This document shows, piece after piece, positions 40,263 to 52,800 of a stretch of 64,000 nucleotides of DNA (its first letter is position 1; each line of letters begins with the position of its first letter). The DNA comes from Scatophagus argus. Taxonomy: Eukaryota; Chordata; Actinopteri; Scatophagidae. The DNA lies in NCBI RefSeq assembly GCF_020382885.2, contig NC_058493.1:20333499-20397498 (forward strand), written 5' to 3'. A program made the translations under genes and the position numbers. The notes beneath the pieces were generated by a model. That model saw only the letters and a program-made list of their open reading frames with translations, did no database searches and was not told the origin of the DNA.

Positions 40263-43200
40263 ATGCTGGGAGTGGCTGGAATGACGGGCAGGTAAGAGTT
40301 TTCTTTAGCTTGGCTAATGTCAATAGCAAACATACACAACCGCTAACTTGGCTAAAGCTAACGTCATATGAAAAGGATAACGTAATCACTGGGGTAAAGT
40401 TAGCTAACCATAGAACAGGGCTGCATACTCTGTTACCCTGCTATACTAACAATACATATTTTGGCCCACGGCAACACTTTAAAGGCTGGTTCAAAGTTGA
40501 TATGTTAGAGCTAACGGCTTACGTTAACTTACTAACGTTAGCGAAATAACGCTGCTGTTTTTCTCCACGTAGGAGGCGAAATGCACTAGCTGTAAGGTTA
40601 GCATGCTAGTTGGGGGTACAGCGGTCAGTCAGATTAAGGCTAAATCGCCAAATTCCAATTTTAATAGACAATATTATACGAATTGTTGCCACTCATCTCC
40701 CCTGACCATTAGTATCTTCATGATGGTTCATATGGCCATAACAGATTTGAAGTTGCTTTAAGATGCCAAACTTATCACAGCATGTCACTTCTGGGGGAAA
40801 ATGATAAACTAAGATTAAATTAAGCTTGGTTGGGCTGGCCTCTGTTATTTTTAAGTTAGTTTAACATCCGTGTGATTCACATGAAGCTTCAGTCAGTATT
40901 GGTCTTACTGGACTGTTGACAGAAAGCTGAAGATTAGCTGAATAGTGTTGTACTTTATATGGAGGGAGAAACAAAGTGTGCACATCCTCTCTCAGCTGGT
41001 TTCAGTACTCTATTCCTTCACCAAATTAGGCGATGACTGCGTGGTGAGTAAACCGATTCACATTTTATTTCCATTCCCCATGCTGACAGCTGCTGGAACA
41101 AGCGCAGCAGTTAATGCAGTAGTTATGTGAAAAATGATAAACATTGGTCCAGCCCTCCATCCCAGTCATTTGTCAGCTTAACATTTCACAGGAACCAGTG
41201 TAATGTACTAATATCAATTTTCTTGTCCCATGCAACAGCATTGCTAATGCCCTGGCCAGTGCAGCCTGTGAGCGATGTAAGAGTGGCTTTGCTGCAACCG
41301 AGAAGATTGTCAATAGTAATGGAGAGCTGTACCATGAGCAGTGTTTTGTGTGTGCCCAGTGCTTCCAGCAGTTCCCAGAAGGACTCTTTTATGAGGTAGT
41401 GCACTCAAATAGTCACTGTAATTAATTTCACAAATAAACACAATAATAAGACCTAATATGCGCACTGCATGTGTGGTGATAATTTGTCTGGTACCCCGAT
41501 AACATTCTGAATGTCTCTTTAGTGAAGAAATATCTTTTTCTCTTCACAGTTTGAAGGAAGAAAATATTGTGAACATGACTTTCAGATGCTCTTTGCCCCT
41601 TGCTGTCACCAGTGTGGTGAGTGTAATAGGGCTTCATTCATTACATACAAATATGCTGATAATTTAAGTTCATAACCTGTAGTGTATGCACACCTGAGGG
41701 TAAGATTGGCGAAGAATTTGTAATCAAAGATGTATGATTTAATATTCCGCAGCTCTAATAATATTAGTTGTGAAAAAAACTCTTGTGCAAAATGTTTTGA
41801 AAATCGCAATCATGTCGTCTTCTTTTGAAACTGTAAGGAAAAAAAAACGTCCACGCTGGTGATTACATTTGTCTCTTTGGTCCAAGTGGTTTTTAAATTG
41901 GAGTCTCTGGACCCCTCAAGGAACCCCCTCAAGGATCACAATACCATAATACCATCCATAAATAACACAGTGACACAATGTATGGCTAATTTGGTCTTGG
42001 GTTTCATGGGTGTTTGCTTTCCGTGATAAAACATCTAAAAGCAAAATTCCTATCAGGTGAGGGACCTTGGGACAGAATATCATAAGTGGGAGGATCTCTG
42101 TGGTCTATTTTGTATCCGTTTAGGGGTTCTTGATGTGGAAAAAGTTTGTGGTTTTACCCAAGTCCAGCAGTTGGACACCATGAGCACCACAGCAGCTCTT
42201 CTCCTTCTCTTCTGTATTTATTGGCAGACCGCAGATGTTTTTAGGGAGATCAGATGCCAGAGTCTCCCCATTGATCTTAAAGCCAATTCATACTTTAATT
42301 TAGAACTTCTCGCTTTTGTTTAGCTCACCCAAGACAAGTGTTAGTGCTACATAAGCTTAATTTAAGTACTGCTTGGCTTTGTCCAGGGAGAGACAGACGC
42401 GATCTAATTGAATTAAACGGACAATTAAAATGCATTCAAAATTAAAGTGTCACTTTGAGAACACCATAGAAAGCAACTGAAAGAAACTGTGGTGCGTTGC
42501 AGAAACAATAGAATCCCATAATGAAGTGCTCATTAGCCCTTGTTGTACAGCACTCAAACAATAAAATCTGGTCGAACAATTACTGAAAAAGTTAAACTTC
42601 GACTTACCTCAAGCTGATCTCTCACATACGGTTTCCTTCAGGGGAGTTCATCATTGGCCGTGTCATTAAGGCCATGAACAACAGTTGGCACCCTGACTGC
42701 TTCTGCTGTGACATTTGCCAGGCTGTGCTTGCAGATGTGGGCTTTGTCAAAAATGCTGGCAGGTAAGTTTCCCATCTTATTATTGTCTTAATATAACACC
42801 TGTAAAGCAGGTGGTTACATATGTCAAACTGGTGACTCACTCACTCGCTTTCTGACAAATAATGGAATTTTTAACAGCTGTGACAGAGTGTGTCAAAACA
42901 TTATTTGCGGCTTCAGACTCTTTTTTAACACCCCCGGATTTTTGTCCTCCTGTTGCATTTACCTCAGGCACTTGTGTCGTCCGTGTCATAACCGTGAGAA
43001 AGCTCGTGGCCTGGGCAAATATATCTGCCAGAAGTGCCATGCCATCATTGAAGAGCAGCCACTGATCTTTAAGAATGACCCCTATCACCCAGACCACTTC
43101 AACTGCAACAATTGTGGGTCAGTCTTGTCACTTCACCCGACTGTTCAGCACAGAAGACGACATGCTCAACAGCCTCAGAATACGTTTCAGACCTGCATGA

Positions 43201-46076
43201 AAAATGTTCTTTAACAATGTGTTCAAAGCCAGTTGTCCTCTGTCTTTAAAGAAATTCAATGTTCCTCTGTGCACAGGAAGGAATTGACAGCTGAAGCCAG
43301 GGAACTGAAGGGAGAGCTTTACTGTTTGCCCTGCCATGACAAGATGGGTGTCCCAATCTGTGGTGCCTGTAGGAGACCCATTGAGGGCCGTGTTGTCAAT
43401 GCCATGGGCAAGCAGTGGCATGTGGAGGTTTGTGAACAAGACTGAGACTATTTATTACTGCACTAAAAACCGTGATGTTACTGTTTGTTGTCTCGAGGCC
43501 GAGTTTACTTACTCACGTGGAAATCATAGCCGTATTTACTGTGTTCATGATTTTGTATTTGGAAAGAATTCTAAGATTATTTTGCTTGTTTGTTTGTTTT
43601 TTTCAGTAGTCCAATAACAAAGAAAAGTGTTAACCAAAGTATTTGGAAAACACCTTTGCAACTGAGATGAGAGGTTCACAAAATGGGCCATTAAGCACAG
43701 AAACTAATGAAATTATGAAGAATTAACAAAATCATGTGCATTAATTCATGCAAAACTTGTTTATGTTTGTTTTTATATAAAAATTGAAATGGCAAGTTAG
43801 CCTGCAGGGAGGTTTCAGAAAAGACTACTGACAGGCTTACAATAGTGGACAAATGTCACACTGATCACTTTTTACAGTTGATTTTATGTAATGGTGCCTT
43901 CACACAGAAGCGGAATAAGAATCTGTAATGAATTTTGCATTTATCTACTATTATTTATACACAGGATATTGAAATCCATTAAATAAACCACTTCAGAACC
44001 AAAACACTGTTAATGAGCTAAATTGGGGCAGAAGGAGCAATGTGAGTGTTTTTTTTTTTCAGTGAATATTTCTCCTGAGGCAGAGCGTAGCAGATGAAGA
44101 CGGGCTGAATGTCATACTGTTTTAAAAAGCTCAAGATTATCAACACTGTATAGCAGTCAGTTGAATACTAAATACAGTCATTAGCTCAAATTAATGTTGC
44201 ATCCAGCCACTTCAAGAGCTTAATATGAAACTTTTTCTCACAAGAAAATCAGAACTATTTTCAAAAGGATGTGGGGATACTGTAGAAATATTGCAGTGGT
44301 TATATGTGATTAGAAACAAAAAACAACGCAAAAGCATTACTGAAGTGATGTTTCTTCACATGCCAAATCTTTGGCTTTTAAAAACATTTCTAAGTAAGAA
44401 GATGTATTCATGTAATGTGCATGTAATCATGTTTCAGGCACCCTCGCCATGTCTGTGAGTTTCCCCCCCACTTTGCCTCAATTACATTTATTTGTGCTTG
44501 CAGCATTTTGTGTGCGCCAAGTGTGAGAAGCCTTTCCTGGGTCATCGGCATTATGAGAGGAAGGGATTGGCTTACTGTGAGACTCATTATAACCAGGTGA
44601 GGAAAGTGAAATGATGGCTTTGGAAGGCCTGACAGCAGTCAAAATATTTTCAGTGTGTTTAAAGTAATGAAACAGCAGACAAACTATAAGCCCTAATTGC
44701 TCCATTCAAATAAAATGTGCATTTGCTGTACAAACATCCAATCTCTTTGTTTCTGTCACCAAGCTTTTCGGTGATGTGTGCTACCACTGCAACCGTGTGA
44801 TTGAAGGTGATGGTGAGTATTAGTATAATAAAGCTCACAATCACTACAGCGATTTAAGTAATTTACACAAAATGTTGCTTACAGAGAAAACAACTGAATG
44901 TTGACAATTTCCTCTTGTTTGTCCTTATGTGATCCCTTCAGTGGTGTCTGCTCTCAACAAGGCCTGGTGTGTCAGTTGTTTCTCTTGCTCGACCTGCAAC
45001 ACAAAACTCACTCTCAAGTAAGTGGTGATGCTCATTAATAGCGCATTTTACTAACTAATCATTTATCAATCAATACTACCAGTTGATGTGTTTCTCCCCT
45101 CAGTTTTCTGCAGTAGTTCTCCCACTAGTCCTTGTCCTAACACCTGTGTTTGTGTATTTCACTCTTCTGCTGCAACTTTTCCCCTTTTCCTCCAATTTTT
45201 CCTCTTACATGCTGCACTTGCTGCGTCTGTGGTAACTCAGAGATAAGTTTGTTGAAATAGACCTGAGGCCAGTATGCAAACACTGCTATGAGCGCTTGCC
45301 AGAGGAGCTGAAACGGCGCCTGGCCCGACGTGAGCGTGATGCCAAAGACCGCAAGAAAAAACCTGCTGTCTGTCTGTAGAGTTACTATTCTTTACAACTC
45401 GCCACTCCATCCATTGGTTGGTGCTGTGTCTGTTGTCCTCTTTTTCTGTGCTGTTCCTTGTTTGTACACTAAACTTTACAGTATGGCATGTTGTCATTAT
45501 TCCTTATTCATTTTATGAGGTAAAGCCAACACCATGCAGTTGTTTTGTGTTAATGTTGTTTGTGCAAAACCTCTGAAGTATATGTACATATTAAGCAAGA
45601 GTGATTATTGAGAATGATTATGTAGAGCTGCAACTATTATTTTCATTATGAGTTTATCTGCTGATTATTTTCTTAATTCATCAATTTGGTCTTTGGCCTT
45701 TTAAAATGTCAGAAAGCAAAAAAACAAAAAAAACAAAAAAGTTGATGTCTTTGCATGTCTTCAGATTGAAAGAGCAGAAATGGGCACATTTTGTAGTGTG
45801 GCCCTTAGAGCTCAACACGCTCAGAAATACTGCAAGTACAGAAATACTAAATCTGATAAAATTTAGAGAAAAATTATGCACGTGGGAGGCCTTAGAGAAG
45901 TCATTGGATAACATATTTAGTATTGACATGGTCTGTTTTTAATTTTTTTTTGTTTTTGCAGGAACAAGTTTGTTGAGTTTGACATGAAGCCTGTTTGTAA
46001 AAAGTGTTATGAGAAGTTTCCTCTGGAGCTGAAGAAGAGGCTGAAGAAGCTGGCTGAGTCCTTGGGCCGCAAGTGA
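40263..46076 (+). CDS. lims1: LIM and senescent cell antigen-like 1 (PINCH1)
   Basis: LIM-only adaptor of the ILK-PINCH-parvin complex at focal adhesions; LIM1 binds ILK and LIM5 binds RSU1. Exons 40263-40291, 41239-41395, 41550-41616, 42642-42762, 42968-43117, 43277-43427, 44504-44596, 44764-44812 and 44942-45017, then 45962-46076, all in phase: 335 residues. The start is [23 protein letters not shown], close to a known vertebrate PINCH1 N-terminus. All five LIM domains are visible, beginning [38 protein letters not shown] and [18 protein letters not shown] and CFSCSTC mark the end of a first finger. This last exon gives [20 protein letters not shown] and ends AESLGRK. An alternative last exon at 45241-45379 is listed separately. 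Upstream (40300-40640) is dense in GCTAAC/GTTAGC motifs. Confidence 0.96.
45241..45379 (+). CDS. lims1: Alternative terminal exon of lims1 (LIM5 variant)
   Basis: Preceded by an acceptor ending ctcag at 45240 and in the same phase as exon 45962-46076. It encodes [20 protein letters not shown], then a long basic tail rich in Arg/Lys ([20 protein letters not shown]) ending KPAVCL and TAG; the isoform has 343 residues. It is paralogous to the downstream last exon (both encode K-x-KFVE-x-D-x-x-PVCK-x-CYE) and keeps the zinc-ligand cysteines, so it is a functional-looking duplicated exon rather than a relic. Confidence 0.85.
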
Positions 46077-49000
46077 GCTGCCTCTGTTCAGACAACTTTG
46101 ACTTATTCAAATTCAGATGTCTGTGGTGGTTCACTATCTTGAACTGCTGCATTTACGTGATGACCCGGCATTATCGGTCAATCAATATTAGTAATTTAAA
46201 TCTGGCATCTTATTAAAAAATATATGACTGTGGTGTTGGCAAAAAGATGCCTGTTAGCAGATGTTTATATTATGCAAATGTGTGGTGTTTTTTTTTGTTT
46301 TGTTTTTTTTTTATACATACATTCCTATATTGTCCGCATTTCTTATTTGACCCCAGACATTTGCTTTCCCGACGCATTATTTACTTTATTAACTTTTGCT
46401 AACTGCTATGCTGCTTAGTTTGACGAGACTTCTGTTCTGCGTTGTTTTGAATTACACGGGTGCCTTGAACATATGAACTATGTGTTTTAAAATGCAAATA
46501 ATGGTTAAAATATTACATAGTTGTAATAAAGTTATGCCTTGATAACCCTTTAATTAGACAAAGTATCTGTCTGAAAGCAGATTTTCTTCCAGACTTCTCA
46601 CCTTTGGAGTTTTTTTTTGTTTTTTTTTTATACCTCTTACACTGTGCTTTCAGATATTGTAATGATGTCTTCTACCTAACAATAAAAACAAACAGCATGT
46701 TTCAAGAAAAAAATTAAAATGACCTATCGGTGCAAAGCTCCACTGCAAACCACTGAGTGTTAATGAATCCACCTTTAGATATATTGATTTTTCCCACGAA
46801 TCAACTTGTGCTAAATGCGTGTTAGAAATCAGTATGTATTGTTTAGAGCGCCTTGTTTCTGGCGCCTATTGTCTCTTTCCTATCAGCCTGGCTTGACAGG
46901 TGAATATTTTAATCAAAGAGCAACTCCATGACAGTTTGTTCAGCTAGCTCCTTAATCCCAATGTTTTAGAACAGTAACAGTGAGAAAATATAAAATCAGA
47001 GGGTGTCTTTTTTAAAGTTAATTATTGGTGTTAAGGCCTTCAGCATGTACTGTATGCTTTCAGCATGAATAATGAAATGGTACTGCTTGAACTGTAAATT
47101 CCTTGGTTTTAGTATCATTTTTAGTAAGCAGTTCAAGGGAATCTACATACATTTAACACTTTGATGTTAAAATATCATTATGTGTCAGCATATTGCTTGG
47201 GGCTGTGAGAAGTGACACACAACAATAAATGACATTTGCTTGGATGTGCATTTATTATGGAAAGCTTTTCCAAATACATTTTATTTTCCATTTTGTTTAC
47301 ATTTGAATCATTTGCAAGCGATGGATGATTTACTGCAGCACATATTCTGCATGAGAATTCCTTAATGAACAATAAAGTTTCCCCAAACACATTATTGTGA
47401 ACTACAATTGATTACATACCAAATACATGTCGGTATCAAATCAATTTCCACAACCTAAATGGTCAGTTAATGTCTTCTGATTTTGACTTTCTTTTTTTCT
47501 TTTCTTTTTTTTAGTTTAGCTTTTTGAAAGCTATGCATGCATGCATGCAAACATATGTTCAAGATGTCAACCACTGGCACATCACAGTCTCCATTAAAAC
47601 ATTCACTGACTGCACAATAAACTTACAGTACAAGAAACATCATCTATAAATTGGTGGCAGTATCTGTAGACACCCTGCCCTCTGTCTGTCTTTTATTATT
47701 TTCTCATTATTTTGTTCCATTTGAGAAATGTCTGGACATCTATAATTCTGAAGAAGGATAGTAGTTTAATTGTGAAGTCTCACTCCTAAGTTTTCATATA
47801 GCTGAAGTTTAAGGTTGGAGGCAATTTGATGACCTGGGAATGAGATTCGCTTAATGGTCTGTTGGACAAACAGCAGCTGACAGTCACAATGCATGTATTA
47901 TAAAAAATGGTGCTACCATCAAAACCCCAGCAAAGAAAATTGAAATTGTAAAACTTAAAATCAAATTGTAATTTTATACATTTGTTAGCCTTTTTTCAGC
48001 TTACCCCCTACAGCTGTAGCCTAAATTGTTGATGGAATGCCTCTCAATTTCATCTTCATGTGCACGTCGGTAAAAGCACAGTGAAAGACATGAAAACAGG
48101 GTCCCCGCAGCTTCTTATTTTCCAAAACGTTGTAGTATGCAATTATATGTTTTAATAGAGCTCTTTAAAAACAATGGGAAAACAAATCATTTTTTTCTTT
48201 AGGCGACATGTTTCACAGCTTATTATCTTCCTGATCTTTTTCTGTTAGCCACCTTTCCTTTTAAAACCTATCGACACGGAAAAAAAAACTGTGCTCTCCC
48301 ATAATAGATCTTTTTCACAGCAGAGATTTGAAATGTCACAATAGGGAAAGCATAAAGGATAATGGTGACACAAACAACGGCTCTGTTCTATTCAAGTGTC
48401 ACAGTGAGTCAGTGTGCATAATACCAGGACCTTGTGACCAAAGCCGTGAAACTGCTTCTCCTGCTGTGACATACCGAAATATCTGCTGTGAAAAATGCCT
48501 ATTATAGGAAAATGTAATCCGTGAAAAAAAAACAAACCCTTGTTGCCTTTAAGTTAAGGAACATGATGTATGATATGTATGACCATTCTGCATCAAAAGG
48601 TGTTTGTGTTAACAAAAAGTCTGCTTGTAGTTAAACACAGTGAATGTAATTACTTCATACTTAAACTCTCCAGTTCATGATTGTTAAATCATAAATGAAT
48701 TAAAATGTCCTGGAATCAACCATAAACCAGTTCAGTTGGCAAAAGCTTTTGGTTGGCCCCTGCAAAAGCAAAACATTATCTGATTTCTCTCTTCATGCGT
48801 GTAAGGAACCTATTGGTGAGTTTCCATCAGTTGTACAGTATTATTTCATTAAGTCCTTGACTTAATGTTATTTTTGTTTGTGTGTTCACAAATACAGAGG
48901 AAGAAAGGAGAAGATTAAAAAGAACAATTGAATGTTTGTTGGGAAAATTGGAGTCCTGGAGGTGGTGATTGTTACACCAAAACCATTCAGTAAAGTCAGG

Positions 49001-49608
49001 CAGCTCATTACAAATAAATGTTTGAGACCAGACAGAATGCAATTCAATTTTGCATCAAGGCTCAATGTCTCATCAGCCCCCCCGGTCCCCAGATGAGAAT
49101 GCATGGAGTGATCAATTGAAATGCCTCAGAGAAATTGTAGAGAAGAGACAGCTGTTGGAGTGTAGGAGGGAGCAAATGAGAATGCATTTGAGCAGCAGTT
49201 TAGCAGTGTCAGCGAGACAATGACATTACCAGACTGAGAAGTTAAGTTCAGATGTTGTGCATGTCAGCTAAGAGCTGGTGTTGTCATCACCATCAGTGTT
49301 GGTGCAGATGCTTGAGTTGCTTTTCCTGACCTGTTGTTTCACTGCCACGTACCCGCTAAGCTGATTTACAGTTAATTCAAAGACATAACTATAGTGATAA
49401 ACGTTTGACCAAAGTTGTGTTAAACAACCAGCAATAGTGACACACACACAAACACATTTACTCATGCTCTTGTCAAGAGTTATGTGAGAAGATTGATGCC
49501 ATTCAGGCAGAATGAAATGATTGAATATCCTTATTAAAGGTCTGTGACAGTCAGAGATTTTTTTCTTATTTTCTTTTTCTTTCTTTTCTTTTTTTGTCAG
49601 GGTATTTG
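46077..49608. other. lims1 3' UTR and spacer
   Basis: lims1 polyA candidates are AATAAA at about 46525 (gtaataaagtt) and about 46681 (caataaaaac). From there to 49.6 kb the sequence is AT-rich with only short ORFs. A small ATGC run (atgcatgcatgcatgc) lies at about 47534. No gene recognised. Confidence 0.5.
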
Positions 49609-49609
49609 C

Positions 49610-49615
49610 TTTATT
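49610..49615 (-). terminator. Candidate polyA signal of the NKPD1-like gene
   Basis: Plus-strand TTTATT reads AATAAA on the minus strand, about 205 nt after the stop codon of the NKPD1-like gene. Confidence 0.4.
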
Positions 49616-49819
49616 GAATGCTGTTTGGATGTTTAAAGATTTTCTGCAAATATAACAAAAATGCTTCTGAAATAAACTACTGGCCCCAGCTTATTCTTAA
49701 CATTTACACATTTTCCATTAAATGTTTAGTATATTGTTACTGTAAATATTGTTAATAAATGTCACACATGCAGATCATGATTTTAGGGAAATCTGGCTTA
49801 TTGGAAATGAATTGAGTTC

Positions 49820-52800
49820 CTATATGGAACTGTTAACCTGTGAGTGGTGTGATGGGCAATATGTAGGGGAAAACTGAGGCAGTTGCTTCTGATACTCAGA
49901 AGGTGTTGGTAACATGTTCTTGTGTTGTGGTCGGAAATGTGATGGTAAACCCAGGAAGTGCAGTTTGAAAGTTACCCATTCACCAAAGGTCATTTTCAGT
50001 AGTTTTTTGAGGTCATCCGCATCACCAAAGATCAGCGCCGACCCATTCAGGCCTTCGCTCCTCACAATGTCGACATATTTACTGGGGAATTTCATCCTCT
50101 CCAACTATGAAAAAAAAAAAGAAAAGTCAGCCGATTTAAACACAGAATGCTAATAAAATTTAGTTCCTAATAACTGTTAGTGATAGGGTCCACCATGGTT
50201 CACAGGAAATGCTGCACCGTGTAATTCAGCATTTCTGTTTGTAATTGTATCTCACTGATAAAAGCCTCACTGTTTACAATTAACTAACCTAACTACATAT
50301 CTATAGCATGTATCTGTAAGTTGCTGCTTCACATTAAAAGCATTTAACTGGTCACACACTGGATGTCTTTTATTGTAAAGCAGTCAAATAAATTGTATTA
50401 ATTTCTTCTAGTATTGTAGTTGCTTGAATATTGTCAATGAAGTATGTTGTCCAGGCAGTGACTGTTCCTTTCAAAAGCCTCTACAAAACATGTTTATTGT
50501 CTACTTTTTTTTTCAATGGATCAGTTTTTGATATTACAGTGAGTAATGGAACAAGAAGGAGCAGCTACAGTCAACTCTTGGATGTGTATTAACTTCTTCT
50601 GTAGTATTAAATCTCACTTGCTGTCATGCATGAAGTCTTAAGGATTGTAACTTAAAAGAAATTTCTTACCTCTTTACATACATCATCTGTATCCATATTG
50701 ATGATAGTTCGGAACGGCAGACGAACAAGGTCCCTCTTCCAAACCGAATCTTTCAGTCTCGATGTCCCTCTGATCTGAGCCAGCTCCTTCCGAATTGAAT
50801 GATCCAGGTTCACCGTTGCTACTTCAAATGTCTTCAGGTCCTTTATGGTGAATTTGAAATCTATGCTGAGAAATCTTTCAAACATCTCAGGATCTCCATC
50901 TTGCTCCAGGAGGTCTTCAATCTGGGCACTCATCACATACAGCTCTGCCCTTGACTCACTGAAGACTGTCCACAAGGTCTTTGAATCGTCAATGTTGGCC
51001 ACATTATTACAATCAACATCTGCTATCTGCTGAGCATCTTCCACACACTGGATGATCCAGCTGAGGCGGCAAGGCCACTGACTGGCCAAGACCACCCATG
51101 CTGCAATGTATTCTTCTTGAGGAAGCTCCTTCTTCAAGGCTTTCATGATTATCACAGTTACTCGAATGGAGTTGATCACTCTTCTCATAGACATGGCATC
51201 ATCTAACATGTAATTGTTTAGATTCCTTTCACTACTGGCCAAAATAATCCTGACCAACTTTTCTACATCCTCTATTGCATCCAGTGCTGGTGTAGTTTCA
51301 TTCATCAATGGATCTGACTCCATTTCGATTGCAACTTCCACTAAATCTATACGTGGAGAACATTTCATTTTAGGGTCTACAGTTCTCTCTTTATCTTCAC
51401 TCAGGCTTATGGCATTGGGGTTTTTTGAATTACTGGTGATGCTGTAAAACAAATTGCGCTTTGAATCCTCACACAGTGGTGGGACTGTGAAAGCCAGAGT
51501 CACGATGCGGTTCAACAGTGAATATGCTCTGTCCTCTTTGCTGAAGCAGCCATCTGCAAAATTCACTTTCTGCACAAGAACAGCTGGGTTGACGGCCAGA
51601 ATGGAAATAAACGGACTTTCGTCATCTGAAAGCAGGATGTTAATGGCATCAAGAACTGCAACAATTTTCTGGGGGGAACACCGGTCCAGATTGGTGATCT
51701 TCAGTACCACGCGGATTCTTCTTTTCTCAAACACCTCCATAAACTGGATGAAGCAAGTCAGAAACCACATTTCCTTCCTCACTTCATTCATGAAACCGAG
51801 TCGGCTGCTGACCTGCTTATCGTCCATACCCTTCTTGATGTTCAGATCCTGGTTAAAGATGAGATTCTTGCCCATCATAAAGACAAACTTTAATGCACTT
51901 GCTGCTGGCACTCCTATTGCAGCAATGACCAGGCCCTCCAGCACACCCATCTGGGTTTCCTCCTCATCTGGTTCCACCTCAGCTTTGGGAACGCCAAAAG
52001 TCAACAGGAATGCCAGCATTATAATTGGCACCACAAGGATGGACAGGACGAGAAACCACAGAGGGCAGCAGCAAACCTTTTTAGATCTCCAGTGGTTACG
52101 ACCATCCTCCAGTATCTGACATTTTTAGACAAAATGAAACGCAGAATATACATGAATCAGGTTACTAGCCCCAGAAACACAGAAACACTAGCATGCCTGC
52201 AGACTCTTTGTTTAATAACTGAAAAGACTTAAGACCATTCACAAACCTTCTCCTTGACTTCTTTTTCTTCATCATGTTGAACCACACGGTAGAGTGCAAG
52301 CTGTAATTTCCCAAAATGCATCTGCATGGCCTGAAACAGACGTATGGCTATCCCAGCCCAAAGCAGGTCACTGCCTGCAAAATGCCAGGCACTAAAATGC
52401 ACATACATAAACCTGACGTTATGGTGCTGCTGGTTCTCCTTAGTCCAAACGGGCCTGTAGAAAAGCAGTCGGCCAATGAGCGCCAGAAAGCCGCAAAATG
52501 AAGGGTTAACTGAGCGAGGCCTGGATCCTCCTTTGTGTTCCTGCTCCATCCTTGAAGCCTCCTGCTTCATGTTCACTAAGAGACAAAAAACAAAACATTA
52601 CATCCATCCATCTAGCTAGTCAATCACAGCCTAATGTGCATGTTTCTGGGATTGTGGCAGGAAGCCGGAGCATCCAAAGAAAACCCACACAGGCACAGGG
52701 AGAACATGCAAACTCCACACAGAAGGGCCCAGATCGGGATTTGAACCCGGAACCCTCTTGCTGTGAGGCAACAGTGCTAACCGCTGGGAGGTATCAACAC

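Noticed and set aside
45370-45379. CaaX prenylation box at the end of the alternative lims1 isoform
   Set aside because: The cysteine is the second-last residue (A-V-C-L), not fourth from the end.
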